Source: Cohnella hashimotonis
GTDB taxonomy: Bacteria > Bacillota > Bacilli > Paenibacillales > Paenibacillaceae
Assembly (NCBI RefSeq): GCF_030014955.1
Contig: NZ_JAGRPV010000001.1
Location: 4,402,001-4,466,000, forward strand
Length of the DNA stretch: 64,000 nt
Direction: 5' to 3'
Of this stretch, positions 35,043 through 42,802 are shown in pieces; the stretch's first letter is position 1, and every line of letters begins with the position of its first letter. The position numbers were made by a program, and so were the translations under genes. The notes beneath the pieces are model-generated. The model worked only from the letters and a program-made list of their open reading frames with translations, had not been told where the DNA came from and made no database searches.

Positions 35043-35969
35043 TTATCCTCTTGCGGGCGAAAACCGGGCCGTCGCTTTGCCGGAGGCGGATTTTACGCTG
35101 CGGGATTGAAAGGACGTGCCTAAGTAGTCGAACTTGACGTTGGGGTAGCTGCCTTTGCGCGTTCCGTCCTTGCAATAAACGATTTTCGTTTTGTCCGGAT
35201 GTGCGACGAGGCCGTGCGCCTTCAGCCGGCTGCGGATCTGCTTGAGCAGCGATTTGGCTTCCGCTTCGCTTTTGCAATGACAGAGGATGTCGTCGGTGTA
35301 CCGTTCAAAGGGCACATGGGGACGATTTTTTTGCATCCATGTATCGAAAATGCCGTGCAAATAAAAATTGCCAAGCAAAAAATTTAATTTGTTGCCCTGC
35401 GCGAGTCCCTTCTTCTTTTGAATCAAGGCGCCGGATCTCGTCCGTTCGGGCGATTTGATCGTGCGCTCCGTGTACAGCAACACCCATCGATTGCGAATGT
35501 GCCGTTTAAGCATATTCATGAGCAGGCGGTGATCGACGCTGTCGCCGAAGCTTCGAATATCGAGCACGACCGCCCAATTGTATCGGAGGCACCGCACGCC
35601 GGCGGTGCGGATCGCTTCCTCGCGCGCCTGCCGCTTCTGCCTGTGTCCGTAGGAATTCGGATGAAAAAGACCTTCCAGGCGCGGATACAGCTCGTTTTTT
35701 AGCATCGTCTGCACGATAAAATCTTTGACCGTCGGAATGCCGATGGCCCTTTTTCCGCCCTTCCGCTTGGGAATATACACCTTGCGGACCGCAGACGGCC
35801 GATACGTGCCGGAGGTCAATTGGTCGCGTTGTTCGCGCAATCGCTGGGCTAAATTTCGTTTATAATCCTGGATCGTTTGTCCGTCCACGCCGACGACTTT
35901 GGTTTTCCGGGATTGCTTGAACGCTTCTCGAATCAATCGGGGCGATATTTGAAACCTGGCGCGTTTCAC
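35043..35969 (-). CDS. short stand-alone reverse transcriptase, group II-like
   Basis: 308-residue reverse transcriptase related to group II intron proteins. Seen in order: VGVDGQTIQDY (27-36), GTYRPSAVRKVYIPK (54-68), RAIGIPTVKDFIVQ (74-87), the catalytic strand VVLDIRSF (D137), GLAQGNKLNFLLGN (188-201) where group II enzymes usually have PQGxxxSPLL, and YTDD (224-227) in place of YADD. It ends at FSPARG, where a maturase X domain would begin; no X or endonuclease domain follows in any frame before the terminator, and no intron domain V is recognisable. It could be a retained stand-alone enzyme or a truncated intron remnant; the intact frame and own terminator favour the former. Confidence 0.82.
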   Translation of the reverse strand: MKRARFQISPRLIREAFKQSRKTKVVGVDGQTIQDYKRNLAQRLREQRDQLTSGTYRPSAVRKVYIPKRKGGKRAIGIPTVKDFIVQTMLKNELYPRLEGLFHPNSYGHRQKRQAREEAIRTAGVRCLRYNWAVVLDIRSFGDSVDHRLLMNMLKRHIRNRWVLLYTERTIKSPERTRSGALIQKKKGLAQGNKLNFLLGNFYLHGIFDTWMQKNRPHVPFERYTDDILCHCKSEAEAKSLLKQIRSRLKAHGLVAHPDKTKIVYCKDGTRKGSYPNVKFDYLGTSFQSRSVKSASGKATARFSPARG

Positions 35970-36075
35970 GCGAACCCCCCTTTAAATAGATGTGGCCTGA
36001 TCCTACTGTATATGTCGTTGCGTTTCTTGTGATTGTGTCGTTATCCCGTTGGCGCGCTTCCCAATTTATCGAAGG

Positions 36076-36129
36076 TTGACGTGAAAGCGGCTTTTAGCTA
36101 AACTTAAATTAGTTAAAAGATATTAACTA
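36076..36129 (+). promoter_or_regulatory. marR promoter with palindromic operator
   Basis: TTGACG (36076-36081), 17-bp spacer, TAAACT (36099-36104). Immediately downstream TAGTTAA-AAGATA-TTAACTA (36110-36129) is a perfect inverted repeat, a likely MarR autoregulatory site; further TTAAC/GTTAA half sites follow to 36147. Confidence 0.72.
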
Positions 36130-36173
36130 TTTATTAACAAATCGTTAAAAGCATTGAAATAAATAGATTCGAG

Positions 36174-36608
36174 GTGGCCGGACTGGACAAGCAAGACACG
36201 CTGTCTACGTTATTCGCGAATCAGATGCTGATGGTCGTCGCGAGCTACGCCAAACTGCTGGAGAGCCATATGACGGCCCCCCAGTACTACATGCTTCAGA
36301 CGCTGGCAAGGACGGACCGGATGACCGTGTCGCAGTTCGCGAGCCTGCTGGACGTGTCGCTGCCCGCCGTGACGAATCTGAGCGGCAAGCTGGTGAGCAA
36401 AGGCTATGCGGAACGAGTCGTGTCCGAGGAGGATCGCAGGCAAGTTTTTCTAAGAATCACCGATAACGGCCGGGCGTTCGAGAAACGCATGCTGGACAAG
36501 TACAAGGAACTGACGAACGGGATGTGGGACGGATTCTCGGACGCGGAGACGGATTTGCTCATCGAGGCGTACCGCAAGATGTCCGCGCATTTGCAAACGA
36601 AAATATAA
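36174..36608 (+). CDS. MarR-family regulator
   Basis: 144-residue winged-helix regulator. MTVSQFASLLDVSLPAVTNL is the recognition region and the wing carries SEEDRRQVFLRITDNGR. It probably represses the adjacent dehydrogenase gene, 16 bp downstream, and itself. A GTG at 36174 is used, but it has only GAGG two bases upstream; a start one to three codons later is possible. Confidence 0.87.
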   Translation: MAGLDKQDTLSTLFANQMLMVVASYAKLLESHMTAPQYYMLQTLARTDRMTVSQFASLLDVSLPAVTNLSGKLVSKGYAERVVSEEDRRQVFLRITDNGRAFEKRMLDKYKELTNGMWDGFSDAETDLLIEAYRKMSAHLQTKI

Positions 36609-36624
36609 CGGGAGGTTATCGATC

Positions 36625-37377
36625 ATGGGAAGATTGGAAAACAAGGTCGCGATCATTACAGGCGCTGCTGGCGGCATGGGAAAAGCGGATGCGCTGCTGT
36701 TCGCGCAGGAAGGCGCGAAGGTGGCGATCACGGACCTTCAGGAGGAGAAGCTTCAGGAGGTCGTCAAGGAAATCGAAGCGTCCGGCGGCACCGCAATCGG
36801 CTTCAAGCATAACGTCGCGTCCGAGGAGGACTGGAGCCGTATCGTGGCTGAGGTCGTCAAGGCATTCGGCAAAATCGACATTCTGGTCAACAACGCGGGC
36901 ATCTCCAACGCGACGCCGTTCCTTGAGATGACGGCCGAAAGCTGGGACAAAACGATGTCGATCAACGTATCGAGCGTCTTCTACGGACAAAAGCACGTCA
37001 TCCCGCACATGATCGAAGCCGGCGGCGGCTCGATCGTCAATATCTCGTCGATCGCCGGCCTCACCGGCGGCAGCGGCGCCGGCCCGTACACCGCCAGCAA
37101 GGGCGCGGTGCGCATGCTCACCAAGGCAACGGCCGTCGACTACGCGCAGTTTGGCATCCGGGCAAACTCCGTGCATCCGGGCTACATCGAAACGCCGATG
37201 ACAGCAGGCCTTTTCAACGACGACCGCATGACCCAATGGGCGCTCTCCCAGACGCCGCTCCAGCGTCTCGGCAAGCCCGAGGACATCGCGCGAGGCGTCC
37301 TGTTCCTGGCGTCGGACGAGTCGTCGTATATTACGGGCGTCGAGCTGCCGATCGACGGCGGCTATTACGCCAAGTAA
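36625..37377 (+). CDS. short-chain dehydrogenase (SDR), glucose-1-dehydrogenase-like
   Basis: 250-residue classical SDR: TGAAGGMG (13-20), NNAG near 90, catalytic Ser in ISSIAG near 140 and YTASK near 155. Substrate unknown. CGGGAGG precedes the ATG by 10 nt. Together with the MarR gene it forms a two-gene operon. The last 54 bp of the gene plus 9 bp after the stop are repeated directly downstream. Confidence 0.88.
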   Translation: MGRLENKVAIITGAAGGMGKADALLFAQEGAKVAITDLQEEKLQEVVKEIEASGGTAIGFKHNVASEEDWSRIVAEVVKAFGKIDILVNNAGISNATPFLEMTAESWDKTMSINVSSVFYGQKHVIPHMIEAGGGSIVNISSIAGLTGGSGAGPYTASKGAVRMLTKATAVDYAQFGIRANSVHPGYIETPMTAGLFNDDRMTQWALSQTPLQRLGKPEDIARGVLFLASDESSYITGVELPIDGGYYAK

Positions 37378-37450
37378 GCTCGCGTCGCGTACATTACCGG
37401 CGTCGAGCTGCCGATCCATGGCGGCTATTACGCCAAGTAAGCCCGCGTCG
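37325..37450. repeat. 63-bp tandem duplication of the SDR 3' end
   Basis: 37325-37387 and 37388-37450 match at about 57 of 63 positions, including the end of the reading frame, the TAA stop and nine bases beyond. The second copy is not translated. Confidence 0.9.
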
Positions 37451-37522
37451 TCGGGGTCCGTTCCGTCCCCGATCGCGATTTACAGCAGTGCCTTCGCCTT
37501 TCCCAGTTGACGCACATCCAAT

Positions 37523-37594
37523 CGTCCGAGATTGAGGCGGAGATCTCCGCGATTTCAGCCTCAACCTCGGACGCGTGCCCGGGAAGGGCTTTTT
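37523..37594 (+). terminator. long hairpin and terminator after the SDR gene
   Basis: CGTCCGAGATTGAGGC (37523-37538) pairs with the arm at 37558-37573 (one mismatch), enclosing GGAGATCTCC; directly after comes GCCC-GGGAA-GGGC followed by five T (37577-37594). Confidence 0.75.
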
Positions 37595-37619
37595 GCGTTT
37601 TTGGCGCTGCCGGTTCCAT

Positions 37620-37837
37620 GCGTCGCCTTCTGATGGGATGGCGATGCGGCGGTGCGGGGCGCCTGGGGTGGATCGCCTTCTGTTGGGAAGGCGATCCGGC
37701 GGTTCGCAGTACTTGGAGGCGTATCGCCTTCTGTTGAGATGGCGATACGGCGGTGCGGCACGCTCGCGGGCGTATCGCCTTCTATTTGGAAGGCGATGCG
37801 GCGGTGCGGGGTACTCTCGATAGGATCGCCTGTTGTA
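37620..37837. repeat. 51-bp hairpin tandem array 2
   Basis: Copies begin at 37620, 37670, 37721, 37772 and 37823 (last partial). Each has a hairpin with core ATCGCC...GGCGAT; stems differ with compensating changes (GGATCGCC/GGCGATCC, GTATCGCC/GGCGATAC). Period and core equal those of array 1 at 9184. Confidence 0.9.
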
Positions 37838-37899
37838 GGAAGTGACTAGGAGTAACTAAGAGCAGCTCGGCGGAACAGCGACGGTCACCGTAGGGGACA

Positions 37900-38085
37900 A
37901 CAGTTGTCAAAAGGACGTTATTTCTTCGCTGATGCCGCTCAGCGATTCGATAGTTGCCAAAAGGCAGTTAATTTCTCTTAAAACCTGCAAAAGACCCGTT
38001 GACGCTCGAATTAAATGCCTTTTGACAACTATTCCGCTTAACTGCATAAAAACGCCGAAATTAACTGCTCTTTAACATCTATTTC
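37900..38085. repeat. intergenic palindromic element, copy D
   Basis: Four arms of a motif near ATAGTTGCCAAAAGGCAGTT: two plus (37900-37924, 37950-37975) and two minus (38009-38034, 38059-38085), so the whole can fold as one dyad. The outer minus arm, read as AAATAGATGTTAAAGAGCAG, resembles arms of copies A and B. Confidence 0.7.
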
Positions 38086-38113
38086 AATTCCGCAGACGTA
38101 ATCCGGACACGCC

Positions 38114-38162
38114 AAAAGCATCGACGCCGGCGCCGCTTTTCCCGGCACTCGGATCGATGCTT
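38114..38162 (-). terminator. terminator after the FAD oxidoreductase gene
   Basis: AAGCATCGA (38162-38154) pairs with TCGATGCTT (38124-38116), then TTGG on the minus strand; a GC-rich inner hairpin is present. Confidence 0.65.
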
Positions 38163-38172
38163 GTTTGCCTTA

Positions 38173-40416
38173 CTATGCGTAAACGCGAATCTCGACCAGC
38201 TCCGCGCAGGCGGCGCCGTTCGTGCGCTCGACAACGACGCGGACGGCGTCGGCCGTTAGCGCCGCGGGCAGCTCGATGCGGCTTGCGCGGCGCCGGTTGC
38301 CGGTCACGGCAGCGACGACCGTCCATTCGCCGCCAACACGCGCTTCGACGCGGTACGCCTCCGCCAGTTCCGGGATCACCTCGAACGGCGTGCGGTGGTG
38401 ATGCAGGTTGATCAGGTCCTCGTTTACGTCGTCGTTCCAAGTGAGGCGCACCTCGCGGACGGCGACCGGCTGCTCCCATTCGAGCGTGAGCCAGGCTTCG
38501 CCGTCCAGCGGCTCGGACGCCCACAGATTCGGGCCGCCGTATGGCCGCTTGTAGCCCCCGACGGCCTGCGCGGGCGAATAAGCTGCCGTCTCCCCGAGCA
38601 CGCGGAAGCAGAACGGCCGGCGGACGAGCTTTTTCATGCTCCACGCGACGACGGGCTGCGTCTCGTCGTGGTCTTCGAGCGTCGCCGCCGCGTTCGGCGT
38701 GGCGCCGCGCTCGAACGCGAGCACGCCCGTGAACGGCTCGGCGGCCTGATGCAAGCGGACCGCCGCGTTGCGCCGCACGACGACGAACGCGTTCTGCGGC
38801 CGCGACGGCGTCCACGGCAGCTCGAACGCCGCCCACTGCAGCCCGCCCTGCGGCACTGCAGCGCGAGCCGTCCCGATGAGCCCCGCCGGCACGTAATTCT
38901 CCGCCCGCCCCGTATCCCATAGCTCGACTGTGAGCTCCGTGTCCGCGTCCGCCGATACGAGCAGCTCCAGCCCAGCCATAGCCGGATTCACCGGAAAAAG
39001 GATGCCCGCATCTCGCATGAGCGGATAGACGGTCACGGCCTCTTCGACCTCGATTCGCGTCCGCGACGACGAAGCGCTGGCGGCGGCTCGCAGCGCCAGA
39101 TCGTCCGGATCGTCGCTGACAACGCCCACGATCGCCGCGTCTTGGCGCAGCAGCGTCTGCTGCAGCTCCGCCAGATGCGACGCGTAAATCTCGCGCGGCG
39201 GCACGCCCTTCTCCGCGCACAGCGCCGCCGCGGTCCCAGCCGCCTCGCCGATGACGGCGCAGGTCGCCATGACCCGCGTCGTGCCGAACGCGACGTGCGA
39301 GGCGCTGACGTTGCGACCGGCGAACAGCATGTTGCGCACGTTGACCGAATACAGCGAGCGGTACGGAATATGGTAGACGCCGTCCGCGTGCATATGCTTG
39401 GAGCCGCTCTCTTCGGCGTACATGCCCTGCGGCGGATGCAAATCGATCGACCAACCGCCGAAGCCGATCCGGTCGTCGAACGGTTCTTGCGCCATAATGT
39501 CGTTTTGGTTCAGCACATAATCGCCGACGAAGCGTCTGTACTCCCTTTTGCCCGGCATCGATCCGACCCATTCGAGCGTCATCGTGTCGGCGTCGAACTG
39601 CCCGGAATTTTTGATATAATTCCAGATGCCGTAGATGACCGCCCATAGCTCGTCGCGAATCCGCTCGTTATCGTGCACCGTATCCAGCTCGCCGCCCCAT
39701 TCGATCCACCAGTAATGGCAGCCCGAATCGCCGCTCTTGATCACCCTGCGAATCGGAATCGGCGTCTGCGCGATGTCCTTGGCGAAGCTCGGCGGCACGA
39801 AGCGCACGGGCTGTCCCGCGTCCTTCGTATAGAACAGCAGCGTGCTGCCCAGCGTGATATCGTCCGCGACATCGGGCGCCCACGCCTCGCCATACTCGCT
39901 TCGCGCCTCTCTCCCGATCCGATATCTCGCGCCCGCCAGGAAGCCGATCAGCCCGTCCCCCGTACAGTCGAGAAAAACCGGACTCTCGAATCGTATACGC
40001 CGCTCCGAGCCCATCATCCAGCCCGTGACCGAGCGGATCGTCCGATCGTCCTCGCCGCCGTCTGCCTCTACCTCGTGCACGTCGGTATTGAGCAGCAGCG
40101 TTATATTCGCCTCCGCCCGCACCGCTTCCAGCAGCACCAGATCCCACAGATACGGGTTGCCGTCGGGATTGCGGTACAGGTTCTCGACGAACAGCTCGCC
40201 CATGATGCCCGTCTCCCGGGCGTACCGGTTCGTGCCGTGCGCGGTCGCGCCGCACACCCACACCCGCACCTCGCTGCTCGAATTGCCGCCGAGCACGGGC
40301 CGGTTGTGCACGAGCGCGACCTTGCGCCCGAGCCTCGCCGCGGCGATGGCGGCGCAGATGCCCGACAACCCCCCGCCTACGACCGTAATATCGCTAATCA
40401 TCGTTTCCGTGCGCAT
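38173..40416 (-). CDS. FAD-dependent oxidoreductase with C-terminal carbohydrate-binding-like domain
   Basis: 747-residue protein of the FAD_oxidored group often found in glycan-use loci. The dinucleotide-binding motif VVGGGLSGICAAIAAARLG lies at about 12-30, followed by GGNSSSEVRVW, and a second FAD contact is seen in FAGRNVSASHVAFGTTRVM near 370. Residues about 600-747 look like a discoidin-type beta-sandwich (LWASEPLDGEAWLTLEWEQP). It likely oxidises or dehydrates a sugar-derived substrate; the reaction is unknown. It starts 9 bp after the permease stop and ends the operon. Confidence 0.8.
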   Translation of the reverse strand: MRTETMISDITVVGGGLSGICAAIAAARLGRKVALVHNRPVLGGNSSSEVRVWVCGATAHGTNRYARETGIMGELFVENLYRNPDGNPYLWDLVLLEAVRAEANITLLLNTDVHEVEADGGEDDRTIRSVTGWMMGSERRIRFESPVFLDCTGDGLIGFLAGARYRIGREARSEYGEAWAPDVADDITLGSTLLFYTKDAGQPVRFVPPSFAKDIAQTPIPIRRVIKSGDSGCHYWWIEWGGELDTVHDNERIRDELWAVIYGIWNYIKNSGQFDADTMTLEWVGSMPGKREYRRFVGDYVLNQNDIMAQEPFDDRIGFGGWSIDLHPPQGMYAEESGSKHMHADGVYHIPYRSLYSVNVRNMLFAGRNVSASHVAFGTTRVMATCAVIGEAAGTAAALCAEKGVPPREIYASHLAELQQTLLRQDAAIVGVVSDDPDDLALRAAASASSSRTRIEVEEAVTVYPLMRDAGILFPVNPAMAGLELLVSADADTELTVELWDTGRAENYVPAGLIGTARAAVPQGGLQWAAFELPWTPSRPQNAFVVVRRNAAVRLHQAAEPFTGVLAFERGATPNAAATLEDHDETQPVVAWSMKKLVRRPFCFRVLGETAAYSPAQAVGGYKRPYGGPNLWASEPLDGEAWLTLEWEQPVAVREVRLTWNDDVNEDLINLHHHRTPFEVIPELAEAYRVEARVGGEWTVVAAVTGNRRRASRIELPAALTADAVRVVVERTNGAACAELVEIRVYA

Positions 40417-40425
40417 CTCGCCGAA

Positions 40426-41271
40426 TCACCCTTTTACCGCAGAATTGGTCAAGCCTTGAATGATGAAGCGCTGGCCGATGACGAAGACGGCGATCATCGG
40501 AAGGATGCCGGCCGACGCCGCGGCCATCATGCCGTTGTAGTCGACCGTGTTTTCCAAAATGAAGTTTTGCAGACCCAGCGGGACCGTATACAGCTTCTCG
40601 TCGATCAGGAACACGAGCGCGTTCTCGTAGTCGTTCCACTGCCAGGAGAAATCGATAATGGCGAGCGTCGCGAGCGCGGGCTTGGCCAGCGGCAGAACGA
40701 GCCGGAAAAAGATCCGGAAGTGGCCGGCCCCGTCGAGGAACGCCGATTCGGAAATCTCGTGCGGGATCGACAGGAAAAACTGGCGCAGCATGAATACCCC
40801 GAATATCGTGAACAGTCCCGGCAGAATGAGCGCCAGATGCGTATTGTAAATGCCCGCCCACTCGAACATGATGAACTTCGGTACGAACAGCACCTGCGGG
40901 GGCACCATCATCATCGACAGGTAGATCATGAACAGCGCGTTGCGTCCTTTAAACTCGATGCGGGCGAAGCCGTACGCCGCGAACGCCGACAGGAACGTCG
41001 CGCCGAGCATGCCGATGATCGAGATTTTGAGCGAATTGAGATAATACGTTCCGAAGCTCTTCGGACCGGTCCATACCTTGTGATGATGCGCCCACGTCGG
41101 ATGCGACGGAATCCATTCGATCGGATACTTGAATACTTCGGCCGGCGTCTTGAGCGACGTGCTGATCATCCACAGGAAAGGAATGACCATGACGATCGCA
41201 AGCGCCAGCATAATGACCGTGACGAGCAGCCTCCCGGCCGCGCCGGACGTCAAACTGCGTTTAAGCTCCAT
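40426..41271 (-). CDS. sugar ABC transporter permease (MalG type)
   Basis: 281-residue CUT1 permease with about six membrane segments; the EAA loop contains SESAFLDGAGHFRIFFRLVL. It works with the MalF-type permease 21 bp upstream. Neither a binding protein nor an ATPase lies in this operon. Confidence 0.92.
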   Translation of the reverse strand: MELKRSLTSGAAGRLLVTVIMLALAIVMVIPFLWMISTSLKTPAEVFKYPIEWIPSHPTWAHHHKVWTGPKSFGTYYLNSLKISIIGMLGATFLSAFAAYGFARIEFKGRNALFMIYLSMMMVPPQVLFVPKFIMFEWAGIYNTHLALILPGLFTIFGVFMLRQFFLSIPHEISESAFLDGAGHFRIFFRLVLPLAKPALATLAIIDFSWQWNDYENALVFLIDEKLYTVPLGLQNFILENTVDYNGMMAAASAGILPMIAVFVIGQRFIIQGLTNSAVKG

Positions 41272-41292
41272 CTCCGGTACCCTCCCTGCGGC

Positions 41293-42180
41293 TTAATAGT
41301 GAACCCATCTTTTTTGACCCAACCACTGCAAGAGGGTGATCAGCAAAATGATCGCGAACAGCGCCCAGGAGATCGTAGCGGCATAGCCCATCTCGTAGTA
41401 ACGGAAAGCGTTCTGGTAAACATAAAGCGACAGGATCGTCGTGCTGTTGCCCGGCCCGCCTTGCGTCGTCGCCTGGATGATGCCGAACGTCTTGATCGTC
41501 ATGATGAGGCCGGTAATCAGCAGCAGGAACGTCGTGGGACTGACGAGCGGCCAGATGATTTTGCGCAATATTTGCGTCGGCCTCGCGCCGTCGATCTTGG
41601 CGGCTTCGAGCAGCTCGGACGATACCTCCTGCAGCGCGGCCAGATAGATGATCATGTTGTAGCCGAGCAAAAACCATACCCAGATGATGTCGATCGCGTA
41701 CATCGAGGACGTCGTCGTCGACAGCCAGCCCGGCGGATGCTCGATGCCGACGCTGCGCAGAAACCCGTTGATCGGCCCCTGCTTCGGCTGGAACAGCAGC
41801 ATCCAGACGAACGCGACCGCGACCCCGCTCGTGATGTAAGGCATGAAGTACAAGCCCCGCAGCAGCTTTTTCAAATAAATCTTCTGGTTCAAAATGACCG
41901 CGACGACGAAGCCAAGCGCGATCGACACCGGCACCGCGAGCAGGAAAATGACCGTGTTGCGCAATGACAGGTAGAAGAGGTCGTCGTGCAGCATGCGGAC
42001 GATGTTGTCCATGCCGACGAAATCGACGTTCGGGCTCATAAACTTGTAATTCGTGAACATGAGGCCGAACGAATAGACGGCCGGAATCAGGAAAAACACC
42101 AGCACCCCGAGCATGCTGGGGCCGATGAACACATAGCCGAGCAGGCGCTGCCTTCTCATCCAGTTGTTGTACATGCGCAT
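41293..42180 (-). CDS. sugar ABC transporter permease (MalF type)
   Basis: 295-residue CUT1 permease, first gene of a permease-permease-oxidoreductase operon. It starts with LLGYVFIGPSMLGVLVFFL (TM1) and its EAA loop contains LEAAKIDGARPTQILRKI. An ATG two codons later (42174) is better spaced from GAGG and may be the real start. It is separated from the larger upstream operon by the terminator at 42275, so it probably has its own promoter in 42181-42270, which I could not place. Confidence 0.92.
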   Translation of the reverse strand: MRMYNNWMRRQRLLGYVFIGPSMLGVLVFFLIPAVYSFGLMFTNYKFMSPNVDFVGMDNIVRMLHDDLFYLSLRNTVIFLLAVPVSIALGFVVAVILNQKIYLKKLLRGLYFMPYITSGVAVAFVWMLLFQPKQGPINGFLRSVGIEHPPGWLSTTTSSMYAIDIIWVWFLLGYNMIIYLAALQEVSSELLEAAKIDGARPTQILRKIIWPLVSPTTFLLLITGLIMTIKTFGIIQATTQGGPGNSTTILSLYVYQNAFRYYEMGYAATISWALFAIILLITLLQWLGQKRWVHY

Positions 42181-42274
42181 TAACCTCGCTTCTCGAATGA
42201 ATAGCTTCAGTCTATCAACCGCGCGCCGATCCCATAAGGAACAAAACCATCGTCTTCATCGCACATATCCATGC

Positions 42275-42299
42275 AAAAAAAGCCGCCCGGGGGCGGCTT
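42275..42299 (-). terminator. terminator of the large carbohydrate operon
   Basis: AAGCCGCC/GGCGGCTT, perfect 8-bp stem with a 4-nt loop, then six T on the minus strand. It closes the leftward gene run that ends with the ASRT gene. Confidence 0.88.
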
Positions 42300-42415
42300 C
42301 GAGAAGCGGAAAGCATCAAAATGTTCTATTGGTCGTTAGGTGCTATGAGCTAGCGCGCCTCGCCGTACCTGTCGGATGCGCGACGCGAGGCTGCGGATAA
42401 GCGCCCGCGCGGACG

Positions 42416-42793
42416 TCATTCCGAATATCCCATCAGGCCGATGTAAGCCAGATTCGGCTGGGCGATGTCCATCCTGCCGTACTGGATGACGACCTCGATA
42501 TCGCTGCGAAAGCGCAGCGAATACTGAACCTGCCGCCCCAGCTCGACGCCGCCGATCTCCTCCGGATGGTCCATGCGAATGCATTTGACCCGGCGGGCGG
42601 GCACGACGATCTCGATGCCGGCATCGGGCTCCCGATCCTCGTAATAGATGTCCATCTGTACGATTGCCTGCTCGTCGTGGCAGTTCAAGATCATGATCGC
42701 CTCGTGCCCTTCGAAAGGCTCGTCGTCTACCTTCCCTTTAAACGGAAGATAGCCGTCGATCACGTACCAGTTTTTCGCCCCTTGCTTGCTCAT
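42416..42793 (-). CDS. ASRT-like (sensory rhodopsin transducer family) protein
   Basis: 125-residue protein resembling Anabaena sensory rhodopsin transducer: NWYVIDGYLPF near the N-terminus, a HEAIMILNCHD strand, MDIYYEDREP, and VQYSLRFRSDIEVVIQYGRMD near the end. The family is a small beta-rich tetramer proposed to bind small molecules, often near sugar-metabolism genes. No rhodopsin gene is nearby, so a sugar-ligand or sugar-regulator role is more likely than light signalling (inference). Last gene of the operon, 9 bp after the M24-like gene. Confidence 0.8.
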   Translation of the reverse strand: MSKQGAKNWYVIDGYLPFKGKVDDEPFEGHEAIMILNCHDEQAIVQMDIYYEDREPDAGIEIVVPARRVKCIRMDHPEEIGGVELGRQVQYSLRFRSDIEVVIQYGRMDIAQPNLAYIGLMGYSE

Positions 42794-42802
42794 GACGCCC
42801 TC

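Noticed and set aside
34940..36170. Complete group II intron around the reverse transcriptase
   Set aside because: No domain V-like hairpin and no maturase X domain could be recognised near the gene.
39673..41967. 764-residue plus-strand open frame
   Set aside because: It runs across three clear minus-strand genes, is Arg/Gln/His-rich and has no recognisable domain.
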